This document shows positions 1-7,521 of a DNA stretch of 64,000 nucleotides, one piece after another. The DNA is from Marvinbryantia formatexigens DSM 14469 (GTDB lineage Bacteria; Bacillota; Clostridia; Lachnospirales; Lachnospiraceae). A model generated the notes under the pieces. It saw nothing but the letters and a program-made list of their open reading frames with translations, was not told the origin of the DNA and did no database searches. Numbering within the stretch: position 1 is the first letter of the stretch; every line of letters starts with the position of its first letter. The position numbers and the translations under genes were made by a program. The stretch is taken from contig NZ_CP102268.1 of assembly GCF_025148285.1 (NCBI RefSeq), positions 4,123,501 through 4,187,500 of the forward strand, given 5' to 3'.

Positions 1-161
1 GTTTTCTTTCCTTCACCGATAAAAAGGATAATCTTGTCCTCATCACATATCTGTCCCCACGCAACATTCATGACATTGACCTTTTCATTCTCGTCATAAG
101 CTGCGACCATCAATACAGGCATGGGATACACTGCCTGCACAACCCCCAAATCTTTTTTCAT
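1..161 (-). CDS. Flavin reductase-like FMN-binding protein, N-terminal part (gene runs off the left edge)
   Basis: The 53 visible residues begin MKKDLGVVQAVYPMPVLMV and continue with a Tyr-Asp-Glu-Asn stretch and an N-V-A-W-G segment. This is the usual opening of the flavin reductase-like split-barrel family (NTAB/DIM6), which binds FMN and often reduces it or serves a partner oxygenase. The start is the ATG at 161, preceded at 9 bases by a GGGAGG ribosome binding site (complement of 171-177). The gene is divergent from an HxlR regulator, a common arrangement for redox-responsive flavoproteins. The FMN-binding core lies outside the window, so substrate cannot be judged. Confidence 0.75.
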   Translation of the reverse strand, partial: MKKDLGVVQAVYPMPVLMVAAYDENEKVNVMNVAWGQICDEDKIILFIGEGKK

Positions 162-211
162 GATGTCATGCCTCCCTGTATTTTTTGCTTGTATTTTTTC
201 AGCAGCAGGAA

Positions 212-241
212 TTGACATTCCCTGTCTGCTGATATTATAAT
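212..241 (+). promoter_or_regulatory. Promoter of the HxlR regulator gene
   Basis: TTGACA at 212-217 and TATAAT at 236-241 are 18 bases apart. The predicted start falls just before the inverted repeat at 268-290, so a protein bound there could repress this promoter. The -10 box partly overlaps the -10 box of the divergent promoter. Confidence 0.6.
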
Positions 242-267
242 TATACAAAAAGCAAGAGTAAAATCAA
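240..267 (-). promoter_or_regulatory. Promoter of the flavin reductase-like gene
   Basis: On the minus strand, TTGATT (267-262) and TATAAT (245-240) are 16 bases apart and point toward the gene starting at 161. The -35 box directly abuts the inverted repeat at 268-290, a position suited to activator binding. Confidence 0.5.
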
Positions 268-290
268 GTACCTACTTTAAAGACAGGTAC
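268..290. promoter_or_regulatory. Candidate HxlR operator (imperfect palindrome)
   Basis: GTACCT (268-273) and AGGTAC (285-290) are perfect inverted repeats separated by 11 bases; 8 of 11 positions of the full half sites are symmetric. It lies between the divergent promoters, just upstream of the minus-strand -35 box and downstream of the predicted plus-strand start. HxlR proteins bind as dimers to such sites in their divergent promoter regions. Confidence 0.55.
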
Positions 291-309
291 TATCCCGGAG
301 GAAAGTATA

Positions 310-645
310 ATGAGTAAGCATTGCATTGCAGATGCAGATTTTGAGAAAACTGGATACAGCTACACGCTCTCTTTAATTGCAGGAAAATATAAACCGGTAA
401 TTCTTTACTGCCTGATGGAATATGAGCCTGTACGGTTCAACGAAATGCAGCGCTATCTGAAAAAGGTTACGGATAAAACACTGAGCCAGCATCTGAAAGA
501 GCTGGAAGCTGACGGTCTCATCGTGCGCAAAGTATACCCGCAGATACCTCCCAAAGTGGAATATTCGCTGACTGACCGCGGGCATTCTCTTATGGAAGTT
601 TTAGATAAGCTTTGTGATTGGGGAAATGAAAACCGGCTTCCATAA
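310..645 (+). CDS. HxlR-family winged-helix transcriptional regulator
   Basis: This 111-residue protein has the HxlR fold throughout. An N-terminal Cys (residue 5) is followed by a 'sLIAGKYKPVILYCL' helix, the recognition region around KTLSQHLKELEADGLIVRK, and the wing PPKVEYSLTDRG. Family members are dimeric and often sense quinones, aldehydes or disulfide stress through an N-terminal Cys; Cys5 fits that position but the signal is not known here. GGAGG at 298-302 supports the start. It is divergent from a flavin reductase-like gene, its likely target, with a palindromic candidate operator between them. Confidence 0.88.
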   Translation: MSKHCIADADFEKTGYSYTLSLIAGKYKPVILYCLMEYEPVRFNEMQRYLKKVTDKTLSQHLKELEADGLIVRKVYPQIPPKVEYSLTDRGHSLMEVLDKLCDWGNENRLP

Positions 646-668
646 ATCAGTGATTTCCGGAATGCCGT

Positions 669-694
669 GTTATTGTTCCAACGTTCACAGTAAC
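669..694. repeat. Dispersed 27-base palindromic repeat, copy 1
   Basis: Read on the minus strand this begins GTTACTGTGAACG and ends AATAAC. It matches copy 2 (7445-7471) exactly over the first 13 bases and closely thereafter, with one base missing. It lies between the HxlR gene and the aldolase operon promoter. Confidence 0.5.
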
Positions 695-717
695 ATGCTA
701 TCTGGCATGGATATGAG

Positions 718-746
718 TTGAAAGCTTCCGGGAAATCGAATATAAT
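718..746 (+). promoter_or_regulatory. Promoter of the aldolase-kinase operon
   Basis: TTGAAA at 718-723 and TATAAT at 741-746 are separated by exactly 17 bases, 33 bases upstream of the aldolase start codon. Confidence 0.75.
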
Positions 747-778
747 ATAGGAAAACCACAGGAAAGCGGGGAAGAAAA

Positions 779-1624
779 ATGCTGGTTACAATGAATGATA
801 TTTTATTACCCGCCAGGAAAGGCGGATACGGGGTCGGTTTTTTCAACGCGGTAAATGTAGAAATGGCAAGGGCGGTCATTGAAACGGCAGAAGAGCTGCA
901 TGCCCCTGTCATGATTGGTACGGCAGAAATCCTGCTTCCATTCATGAGCCTGGAGCGCGTGGCAGAGTATCTGATTCCTATGGCGCAGAAGGCAAGTGTG
1001 CCGGTTGCCGTCCACTATGATCACGGACTCACTTTTGATGGCTGCATACATGCTTTAAAAGCGGGATTTACGTCTGTGATGTATGACTGTTCAACGTGTG
1101 ACTATGAGGAGAACAAAGCGCGTCTTGCAGAAATGGTGAAAATCTGCCATGCAATGGGCGTGACCGTCGAGGGTGAGCTTGGACATGTCGGGGATAATGA
1201 AGGCGCCGGAAAGCTTACAAATCCGTGTGATTTTTATACGAATCCGGAGATGGCGGCCGATTTTGTATCCGCCACGGGAGTGGATGCGCTGGCGGTGGCG
1301 GTAGGAAACGCGCACGGAGACTATAAGTTTCCTCCGAAGCTGGATTTTGAGCGCATTCTGGCAATTTCCGATGAGACGAAAATCCCGCTGGTTCTTCACG
1401 GAGGCAGCGGACTGGCAGATGATGATTTTAAGATGGCGGTGAAAAAGGGAATCTGCAAAATCAATATTTTTACGGACCTTGAAAAGGCGGGAAGAGCGGG
1501 CGCTCAAAAAGCACTGGACGAAGGCGTGCCGAGTCTGACAAAAATGATACCTTACGAAATAGACGCCATGAAAAAAGTTGTGGAAGAGAAAATACGCCTG
1601 TTCGGTTCCGACGGAAAAGCGTGA
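779..1624 (+). CDS. Class II (zinc) ketose-bisphosphate aldolase
   Basis: This 281-residue TIM-barrel aldolase cleaves a ketose (bis)phosphate to dihydroxyacetone phosphate and an aldehyde. The catalytic Asp81 and metal ligand His82 are in VHYDHG (78-83). Other metal ligands fit E133 in EGELGHVG, H179 in GNAHG and H207 in LHGGSG, with NIFTD at 229-233 closing the phosphate site. Length and motifs match the GatY/KbaY/Fba class. The ATG at 779 follows a purine-rich GGGGAAG site; an ATG at 791 is a weaker alternative. A PfkB kinase follows 16 bases downstream, suggesting a dedicated sugar route whose substrate (fructose-, tagatose- or another ketose phosphate) cannot be read from sequence. Confidence 0.9.
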   Translation: MLVTMNDILLPARKGGYGVGFFNAVNVEMARAVIETAEELHAPVMIGTAEILLPFMSLERVAEYLIPMAQKASVPVAVHYDHGLTFDGCIHALKAGFTSVMYDCSTCDYEENKARLAEMVKICHAMGVTVEGELGHVGDNEGAGKLTNPCDFYTNPEMAADFVSATGVDALAVAVGNAHGDYKFPPKLDFERILAISDETKIPLVLHGGSGLADDDFKMAVKKGICKINIFTDLEKAGRAGAQKALDEGVPSLTKMIPYEIDAMKKVVEEKIRLFGSDGKA

Positions 1625-1640
1625 AAAGGGCTGAAAGATT

Positions 1641-2783
1641 ATGAGAAAAAAGATGATTGCCGCAGGACATATCTGTATAGACGTTACGCCTGCGTTTGAA
1701 TGTGAAAAACAGAACCGTCTGGAGGATATCCTGGCTCCCGGAAAGCTGGTGAATGTCGGACAGGCACAGTTTCATCCGGGAGGGACTGTCTCCAATACGG
1801 GTCTCGCCATGAAATTCCTTGGGGCAGACGTGTTTCTTATGGGAAAAACCGGCGACGATGCATTTGGGACCATGCTGATACAGAAATTAAAAGAAAGGGA
1901 CGCGGCGGACGGCATGATTGTTTCCTCCGGACAGAATACCTCTTATTCCGTGGTACTGGCTGTTCCCGGCATAGACCGTCTTTTTCTCCATCATCCCGGA
2001 GCGAACGATACGTTTACGGCAGACGATATTGATTATGATAAATGCAGGGAGGCGGTACTTTTTCATTTCGGGTATCCGCCTGTCATGGCGCAGATGTACC
2101 GGCAGGAGGGCAGTGAGCTGGTAAAAATGTTTGCCAGAGTAAAGGAATGCGGCTGTCTGACATCACTGGACATGGCGGCAATGGATGAAGCATCGGAAGC
2201 GGCACAGGCGGACTGGATAAAGATTTTCAAAAATACGCTGCTCTATGTAGACTTTTTCCTGCCAAGCATTGAGGAGCTGATGTTCGCTGTCGACAGAGAG
2301 CGCTATTACCGGCTTTTGAAAAAAGCCGACGGCAGGGATATGACAGAGGTAATTTCCGTAAAGGAGGATGTCGCGCCTCTGGCACAGCTTCTTCTGGATA
2401 TGGGCTGCAAAATAGTGCTCATCAAGTGCGGAGCACCGGGTTTTTATTATAAGACAGCCGGCAGCAGTGCGTTTGAGCAGATGGAAAAACAGAGTGGTAT
2501 TGATTTCTCCGGATTTTCCGGAAAGGAAGGCTTCGAAAAAAGCTATATGCCGGATGCGGTAATTTCCGGGACAGGAGCGGGTGATACGACCATCGCAGCC
2601 TTTCTTACCGCAATGGTGCAGGGCTATCCCTTTGAAAAATGCCTCCAGCTCGCATCCGCGACAGGAGCCTGCTGTGTGGCTGCTGCGGACGCGCTCGGCG
2701 GATTAAAAACCTTTGAGGAACTGGAAAATAAAATAAATGCCGGATGGAAAAAGAACGGAGAGCAGGATATGCAGGGAGACTGA
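1641..2783 (+). CDS. PfkB-family carbohydrate kinase
   Basis: This is a 380-residue ribokinase/PfkB-type kinase. The substrate-binding N-terminal region contains FHPGGTVSNTG (44-54) and GKTGDDAFG (68-76). The C-terminal signature GTGAGDTT near residue 311 carries the catalytic Asp and anion hole. It is slightly longer than typical members, mostly through a middle insertion (about residues 215-260). Paired with the upstream aldolase it probably phosphorylates a sugar or sugar phosphate that the aldolase then cleaves, or acts in a related catabolic route. The next reading frame starts three bases after its stop codon, implying one transcript. Confidence 0.88.
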   Translation: MRKKMIAAGHICIDVTPAFECEKQNRLEDILAPGKLVNVGQAQFHPGGTVSNTGLAMKFLGADVFLMGKTGDDAFGTMLIQKLKERDAADGMIVSSGQNTSYSVVLAVPGIDRLFLHHPGANDTFTADDIDYDKCREAVLFHFGYPPVMAQMYRQEGSELVKMFARVKECGCLTSLDMAAMDEASEAAQADWIKIFKNTLLYVDFFLPSIEELMFAVDRERYYRLLKKADGRDMTEVISVKEDVAPLAQLLLDMGCKIVLIKCGAPGFYYKTAGSSAFEQMEKQSGIDFSGFSGKEGFEKSYMPDAVISGTGAGDTTIAAFLTAMVQGYPFEKCLQLASATGACCVAAADALGGLKTFEELENKINAGWKKNGEQDMQGD

Positions 2784-2786
2784 TAT

Positions 2787-3020
2787 ATGGATACATATAT
2801 GCTGGAAAAAATTTATGATGTATTTTTGAACCCGATTTATGTAATAAAAGATGGAGAGGAAGGCATCTGTTTCCCTTCAAAAGAAATATATCAGTCACCG
2901 TTTGAAAGAGACCAGAGCCTTTGCAATGATATTCTTGCACGGGCAAAATCAGGACCGGAGCCCTATCTTTATCTGGAAAATGAGAATAGTGATGGTAACA
3001 AAAGGCAGTTTTTCCGCTGA
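2787..3020 (+). pseudogene. Probable truncated regulator (N-terminal fragment only)
   Basis: This 77-residue frame starts three bases after the kinase stop and is therefore translationally linked. The sequence (LEKIYDVFLNPIYVIKDGEE, later YLYLENEN) resembles, from memory, the N-terminal sensor part of AraC-type regulators found with sugar operons in Lachnospiraceae. No helix-turn-helix region follows: the frame ends and a convergent ATPase gene begins 28 bases later. I infer that the 3' part was lost when the accessory genes to the right arrived. A genuine small protein remains possible. Confidence 0.45.
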
Positions 3021-3048
3021 CTTTTGTCACCCACAATGCTTCTTCTTG

Positions 3049-4275
3049 TTAGATTAAGTTACAGGGAATGAAACAGTTTTTGGTATCAATCGGAATGACT
3101 TCCTCACACATACAGATAATACCGCCGCTGCCTCGTTCCAGATTTACTTTATCAAGCAGCTCATACTTTTTGACTTCCCGCCGGTCAGGGTTTGCGGATT
3201 TTTTAATTTCCAGCGGATGGATTATGCCATTTTGCTCCACAAACACGTCGATTTCTTTTGCATTGGAATCTCGGTAATAGGTTAGGTTGGCTTTAGAAGG
3301 CGCATAAGCAAAATTTTTGAGCAGTTCAATCACTACATAGTTTTCAAAATAGTGTCCGCTGGCCGCCCCATTCATCAGAGTGTCCCTGGTAAGCCACATC
3401 GACAGATAAGCAGACAGACCCGTATCGCAAAAATACAGCTTTGGCGTTTTCGTAAGACGTTTCAGTTCGTTATTAGCATAAGGCGGCAGCAGATAGATAA
3501 TACCTAAGCCCTGCAGCAGACGTAACCATTCCTTTGCCGTTGGCTGTGATATTTCCGCTGCGTCTGCCAGTGTCTTATAATTGACCTGTTCCGCAACCAG
3601 GGCGGCGCAGGCATTCAGAAATTTGCGGAAACGGACCGTATCCGTAATGCCGCCTGCTTCAGAAACATCCCGCATGAGGTATGTTTCAATATAGGAGTTA
3701 AAATATTCCTGCCTTTGCTCCGCATCTGCCAGCAATGCGTCCGGCATCCCTCCACGCCAGATATGTTCAAACACATCTACAATGTCATTCTTTTTTGTAA
3801 GAGGCTGCCTTTGCAGGAAGCAAGGCAGTGAAAAATCAAGCTCATTAGGGAAATCCACTCCTTCAACCTCGTTCTTTGACAAGCTGTAAAGTTCCAGAAT
3901 TCCGATTCTTCCAGCCAGCGTATCACGGATATTTTTCATCATCTTGTATTGCTGTGATCCGGTCAGCCAGAATAATCCCCGTTCTTCGCTTTCGTCACAC
4001 ATAATCTTAATCTGTTCAAACAGCTCCGGCGCTTTTTGTATTTCGTCAATGATAATCGGCGGTTTATAGGTCTGGAAAAACAACACCGGATCAGATTTTG
4101 CAAGTGTCCGCGCCATAGTGTTGTCCATAGAGACATAGGTACGCTTTTGTTCCGCAGCCAGGTGCTTCAGCATGGTCGTCTTTCCTACCTGCCTTGCACC
4201 TGTTACAAGAACCGCCTTAAAAAAAGAACTCATGCGTAAAAATTTGCGCTCCAATTTGCGCTCCAGATATTTCAT
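3049..4275 (-). CDS. AAA ATPase with DUF4143 C-terminal domain
   Basis: This is a 408-residue member of the AAA_14/DUF4143 family. Walker A is GARQVGKTT (26-34) and Walker B PPIIIDEIQ (72-80); a winged-helix-like middle region contains DAAEISQPTAKEWL. The C-terminal domain has KEIDVFVE (340-347) and PLEIKKS, the D...ExK pattern of PD-(D/E)XK-fold nuclease-like domains. These proteins are common, patchily distributed and of unknown cellular role. The gene is convergent with the truncated regulator and divergent from another ATPase-nuclease gene. AAGGAGG lies just before the ATG at 4275 (complement of 4282-4289). Confidence 0.9.
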   Translation of the reverse strand: MKYLERKLERKFLRMSSFFKAVLVTGARQVGKTTMLKHLAAEQKRTYVSMDNTMARTLAKSDPVLFFQTYKPPIIIDEIQKAPELFEQIKIMCDESEERGLFWLTGSQQYKMMKNIRDTLAGRIGILELYSLSKNEVEGVDFPNELDFSLPCFLQRQPLTKKNDIVDVFEHIWRGGMPDALLADAEQRQEYFNSYIETYLMRDVSEAGGITDTVRFRKFLNACAALVAEQVNYKTLADAAEISQPTAKEWLRLLQGLGIIYLLPPYANNELKRLTKTPKLYFCDTGLSAYLSMWLTRDTLMNGAASGHYFENYVVIELLKNFAYAPSKANLTYYRDSNAKEIDVFVEQNGIIHPLEIKKSANPDRREVKKYELLDKVNLERGSGGIICMCEEVIPIDTKNCFIPCNLI

Positions 4276-4302
4276 TGCCCGGCCTCCTTAAATTATGAAA
4301 AT

Positions 4303-4318
4303 ATAAAGTATACTTTAT
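4303..4318. promoter_or_regulatory. 16-base perfect palindrome at the ATPase promoter
   Basis: ATAAAGTA at 4303-4310 and TACTTTAT at 4311-4318 form an uninterrupted palindrome. It overlaps the downstream edge of the predicted -10 box and the expected transcription start of the DUF4143 ATPase gene, the classic place for a repressor site. Confidence 0.5.
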
Positions 4319-4345
4319 TTTATCCTAAAAATAAGTCTGTGTCAA
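4317..4345 (-). promoter_or_regulatory. Promoter of the DUF4143 ATPase gene
   Basis: On the minus strand TTGACA (4345-4340) and TAAAAT (4322-4317) are 17 bases apart, about 40 bases upstream of the start codon. Confidence 0.7.
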
Positions 4346-4464
4346 CCATCCTGAAAATTTTTCTGCTAGTAATATACCAGAAAGTACTATTCTATACAGG
4401 ATGACTGGATATTGGCTGCGGCGGCAGGACAATGCAGCATAATGTTTCTGTATGACAAATTCTC

Positions 4465-4494
4465 TTGCAACAAAGGGGAGTTTTATGGTATGGT
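4465..4494 (+). promoter_or_regulatory. Candidate promoter of the AAA-ATPase-like/nuclease gene
   Basis: TTGCAA at 4465-4470 and TATGGT at 4489-4494 are 18 bases apart. This puts the transcription start near 4501 and argues that translation begins at 4519, not at the in-frame TTG at 4465. Confidence 0.45.
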
Positions 4495-4518
4495 AAGCAT
4501 GATAGGAGTGTGGATAGA

Positions 4519-6210
4519 ATGGTAAAAGTGAATCTGCCGTATGGCATTGACCTTTTTGAACAAGTGCGCAGCAGGAATTGTTATTACGTTGATAAGACTG
4601 ACTTTATCCGGGAATTGTTAAATGAGGAATTCACGGTCAACTTGATTACCAGACCGCGCCGCTTTGGAAAGACTCTTACGATGAGCATGCTTGCAGAATT
4701 CTTCGATATCCGCAAGGATAGCAGGCAGATGTTCGAGGGGCTTGAAATAGCAAAATATACGGATTTCTGTGCGGAATGGATGAACCAGTGGCCGGTTCTG
4801 TTCCTGACTCTGAAGGACGTGGATGGGGACAGCTTTGAAGATGCATATGGGCTTCTGCAATATACAATATCTGTGCTTTGCATTGAACACAGTTATTTGA
4901 CAGATAGCGATAAGGTTGACAGTGCGGACAAAGAGCGTTTCATTCGACTGAAAAGTGAAAATGGAACCGTGTCAGATGTAAAGGGCGCCTTGCTCACGCT
5001 GCTCCGCATGATGAAAGCACACTATGGCAGGGAAGTGATTTTACTTGTCGACGAGTATGACGTCCCGCTTGCGAAAGCCAGCGACAACGGATATTATGAG
5101 AAAATGCTGAACATCATTAAAAAGTTTCTCGGCATGACGTGGAAGTCCAATCCGAACTTAAAATTTGCGGTGGTGACAGGATGCCTCCGGATTGCGAAAG
5201 AGAGCATCTTTACAGGAGCGAACAATTTTATATCCGATTCAATATCCAGTAAAAAGTACCAGGATTGCTTCGGGTTTAGTGAGCCGGAGGTGATTGCATT
5301 GCTGGATGCCGCTGAATTGCAGGACGCTTTGCTTGAAATGAAAAAATGGTATGACGGGTACCTCTTTGGCAGTAAAGAAATATACTGCCCGTGGGATGTG
5401 ATTAACCATGTCAGGGCTTTGATGACAGACCCGGATGCGAAGCCCGGAAATTACTGGATTGACACGAGCCACAATAATATCATCCGGCGTTTTATCGACC
5501 ATCCGCAGATTAATGTCAACGAGAAGTTTGAGACGCTGCTGGGGGGCGGCGTGATCCAGGAGCCGGTCCGCGAGGATCTGACCTACGATATTGCCCATTC
5601 CACAGAGGATAACCTGTGGAGCATCCTGTATCTGACAGGTTATCTGACACAGGTCCCGCAGGAGAAACTTCCGGAGGGAATGCAGCCGGAGGACGGAAAA
5701 ATGGCGCTGCGTATTCCGAATGAAGAAGTAAAGTCCGTGTTTGGAAGTACGGTAAAGAAATGGTTCGAGGAAAAAATAGCGGCACAGGACCGCACTGCCC
5801 TGTTTGAAGCATGGTGGGACGGCGATGCGGAAAAGCTGACGCAGGAGATTACGGATATCCTGTTTGACACAATCAGTTATTTTGACTATAAAGAGGATTA
5901 CTATCATGCGATGGTCACGGGTATGTTCCTGGGCGCGGGATATGCAGTGAAGTCAAATTCAGAAGCCGGGACCGGCCGGGCAGACGTCATTATAAAAGAG
6001 CAGCGTCGCAGGCGTGCGCTTGTAATTGAGGTGAAATGGTCCGGAAAGAAAGGAAATGGGGACAGTCTGGAAAAAGAATGTGCGGATGCGCTTCAGCAGA
6101 TTGAGAAGGAGCAGTATAAGAAAAACCTTGAGCTGGAAGGCTATAAGACCGTACTGTGTTATGGGGCTGCATTTCGTGGGAAAACCTGCCTGATAAAGCT
6201 TGTAGGCTGA
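4519..6210 (+). CDS. AAA-ATPase-like protein with C-terminal PD-(D/E)XK nuclease domain
   Basis: This 563-residue protein has the AAA-ATPase_like plus PDDEXK_9 architecture. The N-terminal signature YVDKTDFI (24-31) is followed by Walker A TRPRRFGKTLT (44-54) and Walker B ILLVDEYDVP (about 173-182). The C-terminal nuclease-like core has GRADVII (near 487) and VIEVKW (near 501). Such genes are abundant in gut Firmicutes and Bacteroidetes and vary between strains; function is unproven. I chose the ATG at 4519 because AGGAG lies 10 bases upstream (4504-4508); an upstream in-frame TTG coincides with a likely -35 box. The two neighbouring ATPase-nucleases are divergent and form an accessory islet. 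Confidence 0.9.
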   Translation: MVKVNLPYGIDLFEQVRSRNCYYVDKTDFIRELLNEEFTVNLITRPRRFGKTLTMSMLAEFFDIRKDSRQMFEGLEIAKYTDFCAEWMNQWPVLFLTLKDVDGDSFEDAYGLLQYTISVLCIEHSYLTDSDKVDSADKERFIRLKSENGTVSDVKGALLTLLRMMKAHYGREVILLVDEYDVPLAKASDNGYYEKMLNIIKKFLGMTWKSNPNLKFAVVTGCLRIAKESIFTGANNFISDSISSKKYQDCFGFSEPEVIALLDAAELQDALLEMKKWYDGYLFGSKEIYCPWDVINHVRALMTDPDAKPGNYWIDTSHNNIIRRFIDHPQINVNEKFETLLGGGVIQEPVREDLTYDIAHSTEDNLWSILYLTGYLTQVPQEKLPEGMQPEDGKMALRIPNEEVKSVFGSTVKKWFEEKIAAQDRTALFEAWWDGDAEKLTQEITDILFDTISYFDYKEDYYHAMVTGMFLGAGYAVKSNSEAGTGRADVIIKEQRRRRALVIEVKWSGKKGNGDSLEKECADALQQIEKEQYKKNLELEGYKTVLCYGAAFRGKTCLIKLVG

Positions 6211-6241
6211 GGTGGGATAATATGCAGACACCTCTGTGGAT

Positions 6242-6976
6242 TTATGGTATCAGCATCAAAATAAATCCGGCCAGCAGAAGCAGGCAGGATACCCAGATTG
6301 CGCGCAGTCCCAGAACCAGGATGAGACGGCTGCCCGCTCCGGCGCCAAGCGCAAAGAAAAAGATAATGCCGAAATAGTGCAGTGCTTTGGAAAAATCCTG
6401 CCGGTTGTGCGTGATGCGGCAGGCGCAGAGGGATTCCACGCCGCTGCGGATATTTCCGATACACATGGTGCTGGCAAAGGAATAGCCGTTCACTTTCCGG
6501 AAAGCCTGCACCTGCATGGCGCAGGAAAAGGATACCAGGGCGTTTGCCGGAAGATTCAGCGACTCCGGAAGAAATCCGACAAAAAACAGCAGAAGCACCT
6601 CCAGCATAAGGACAAGCTGCCGCCAGTGCAGCCGCCCCTCAAAGAAACGATGAAACCGCCTCGTACGCCGGACACATTGCCGCTGCCTGTCCGCCCATCC
6701 GGCTGTCATCTTCCGGCAGAAATGCCGGATCATCTCCGCTGCCGCCACTCCGAGGGCAAAGGAGAGCAGCGGCACGAGATAGCGGAGGGCTGTATGCCAG
6801 TTTTTTGCGAAAAGACTTTCACTGAGCAGAACAATATTTCCGGTCTGCGCGTTGGCAAATACGCTGCCGCGGGTAAGATACGTGTAGGCATCCTGCAGTC
6901 CGCCCGATGCGGACAAAAAAGCCGCTGTCAGAAAGGCTTCGGACATCTGCCCGTGGGAAGGTAGCTTTTTCTTCAT
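6242..6976 (-). CDS. YoaK-family (DUF1275) integral membrane protein
   Basis: This 244-residue polytopic protein has the DUF1275 opening 'FLTAAFLSASGGLQDAYTYL' followed by FANAQTGNIVLL, the hallmark of the YoaK family. Several hydrophobic helices follow, consistent with six or seven membrane segments. The role is unknown; the family has been compared with small-molecule permeases. The start is the ATG at 6976, two bases after the stop of the preceding small membrane gene, so the two are translationally coupled. It is convergent with the nuclease gene ending at 6210; a weak GAGGTG/CACCTC inverted repeat lies between. Confidence 0.85.
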   Translation of the reverse strand: MKKKLPSHGQMSEAFLTAAFLSASGGLQDAYTYLTRGSVFANAQTGNIVLLSESLFAKNWHTALRYLVPLLSFALGVAAAEMIRHFCRKMTAGWADRQRQCVRRTRRFHRFFEGRLHWRQLVLMLEVLLLFFVGFLPESLNLPANALVSFSCAMQVQAFRKVNGYSFASTMCIGNIRSGVESLCACRITHNRQDFSKALHYFGIIFFFALGAGAGSRLILVLGLRAIWVSCLLLLAGFILMLIP

Positions 6977-6978
6977 GG

Positions 6979-7242
6979 TTACACAGCCTTCCGTCCCGGA
7001 AATGTCAGCACCAGTGCGCTGTAGCTCAGCATAAATCCGGACAGATATGCCAGAAACATCTGTGAGGATGGTGCTGTAATAATTTTGTTCACTGTTCCGA
7101 TAAGAAACCCGGCGCAAAGCGCGGCGAGCGCAGCACAGGTAACAGGATTAGCCGCTTTCTTACCGGAAATCTGACGGACAAGCTGCACGGCGATGGCCAC
7201 GCAGAAAGCCAGAATCATAAGCAGTTCCATAATCTCTTCCAT
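6979..7242 (-). CDS. Small membrane protein of unknown function
   Basis: This 87-residue protein starts at the ATG at 7242, seven bases after GGAGG; in-frame codons further upstream lack a ribosome binding site. It has about three hydrophobic segments (roughly 5-22, 33-50 and 62-82) and no enzymatic motif I recognise. It immediately precedes the YoaK-like gene with two bases between stop and start, so the proteins may work together at the membrane. It shares a divergent promoter region with the LysR gene. Confidence 0.65.
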   Translation of the reverse strand: MEEIMELLMILAFCVAIAVQLVRQISGKKAANPVTCAALAALCAGFLIGTVNKIITAPSSQMFLAYLSGFMLSYSALVLTFPGRKAV

Positions 7243-7309
7243 AACAATTCCCTCCATTTTTCTGCAGCGTCCCGTTCGCTGTGTCGAAGTAAACAGCACC
7301 AGGAGACGC

Positions 7310-7338
7310 TTGCACATTCGCAGCGCTTATACTATAAT
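7310..7338 (+). promoter_or_regulatory. Promoter toward the LysR-Bce operon
   Basis: TTGCAC at 7310-7315 and TATAAT at 7333-7338 are 17 bases apart. The start codon of the LysR gene is about 180 bases downstream. Confidence 0.6.
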
Positions 7339-7359
7339 AGAAAACAAAGAATATGTAAA
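7331..7359 (-). promoter_or_regulatory. Promoter toward the small membrane protein and YoaK-like genes
   Basis: On the minus strand TTTACA (7359-7354) and TATAGT (7336-7331) are 17 bases apart. Its -10 box shares bases with the -10 box of the opposing promoter, so the two cannot easily be occupied at once. Confidence 0.55.
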
Positions 7360-7444
7360 ATGTATGTTTCGCATTTAATATATATCAAAATGACATGATA
7401 ATGCCAGCGGCACCCATCTGGCAACGACCGGAGTGAAGCAAAGA

Positions 7445-7471
7445 GTTACTGTGAACGATGTGAACAGTAAC
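7445..7471. repeat. Dispersed 27-base palindromic repeat, copy 2
   Basis: GTTACTG (7445-7451) and CAGTAAC (7465-7471) are perfect inverted repeats, with inner GTGAAC elements. This is the best-conserved copy and served as the reference for the other three. It lies in the untranslated leader of the LysR gene. Confidence 0.55.
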
Positions 7472-7521
7472 AGCAAAGACGCACAGCGCGGAAAAATCCG
7501 CTGGCTTTATAGGAGGGCAAC

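Larger units (their letters stand above)
7243..7521. other. Divergent intergenic region with overlapping promoters and a repeat
   Basis: These 279 bases separate the small membrane gene from the LysR gene. They hold two face-to-face promoters that share bases (7310-7338 plus, 7331-7359 minus) and repeat copy 2 (7445-7471). The LysR leader would be about 180 bases long. No additional gene is visible. Confidence 0.6.

Noticed and set aside
6209-6234. GAGGTG/CACCTC inverted repeat between convergent genes as a bidirectional terminator
   Set aside because: Six-base stem with a 14-base loop and no T-run on either strand.
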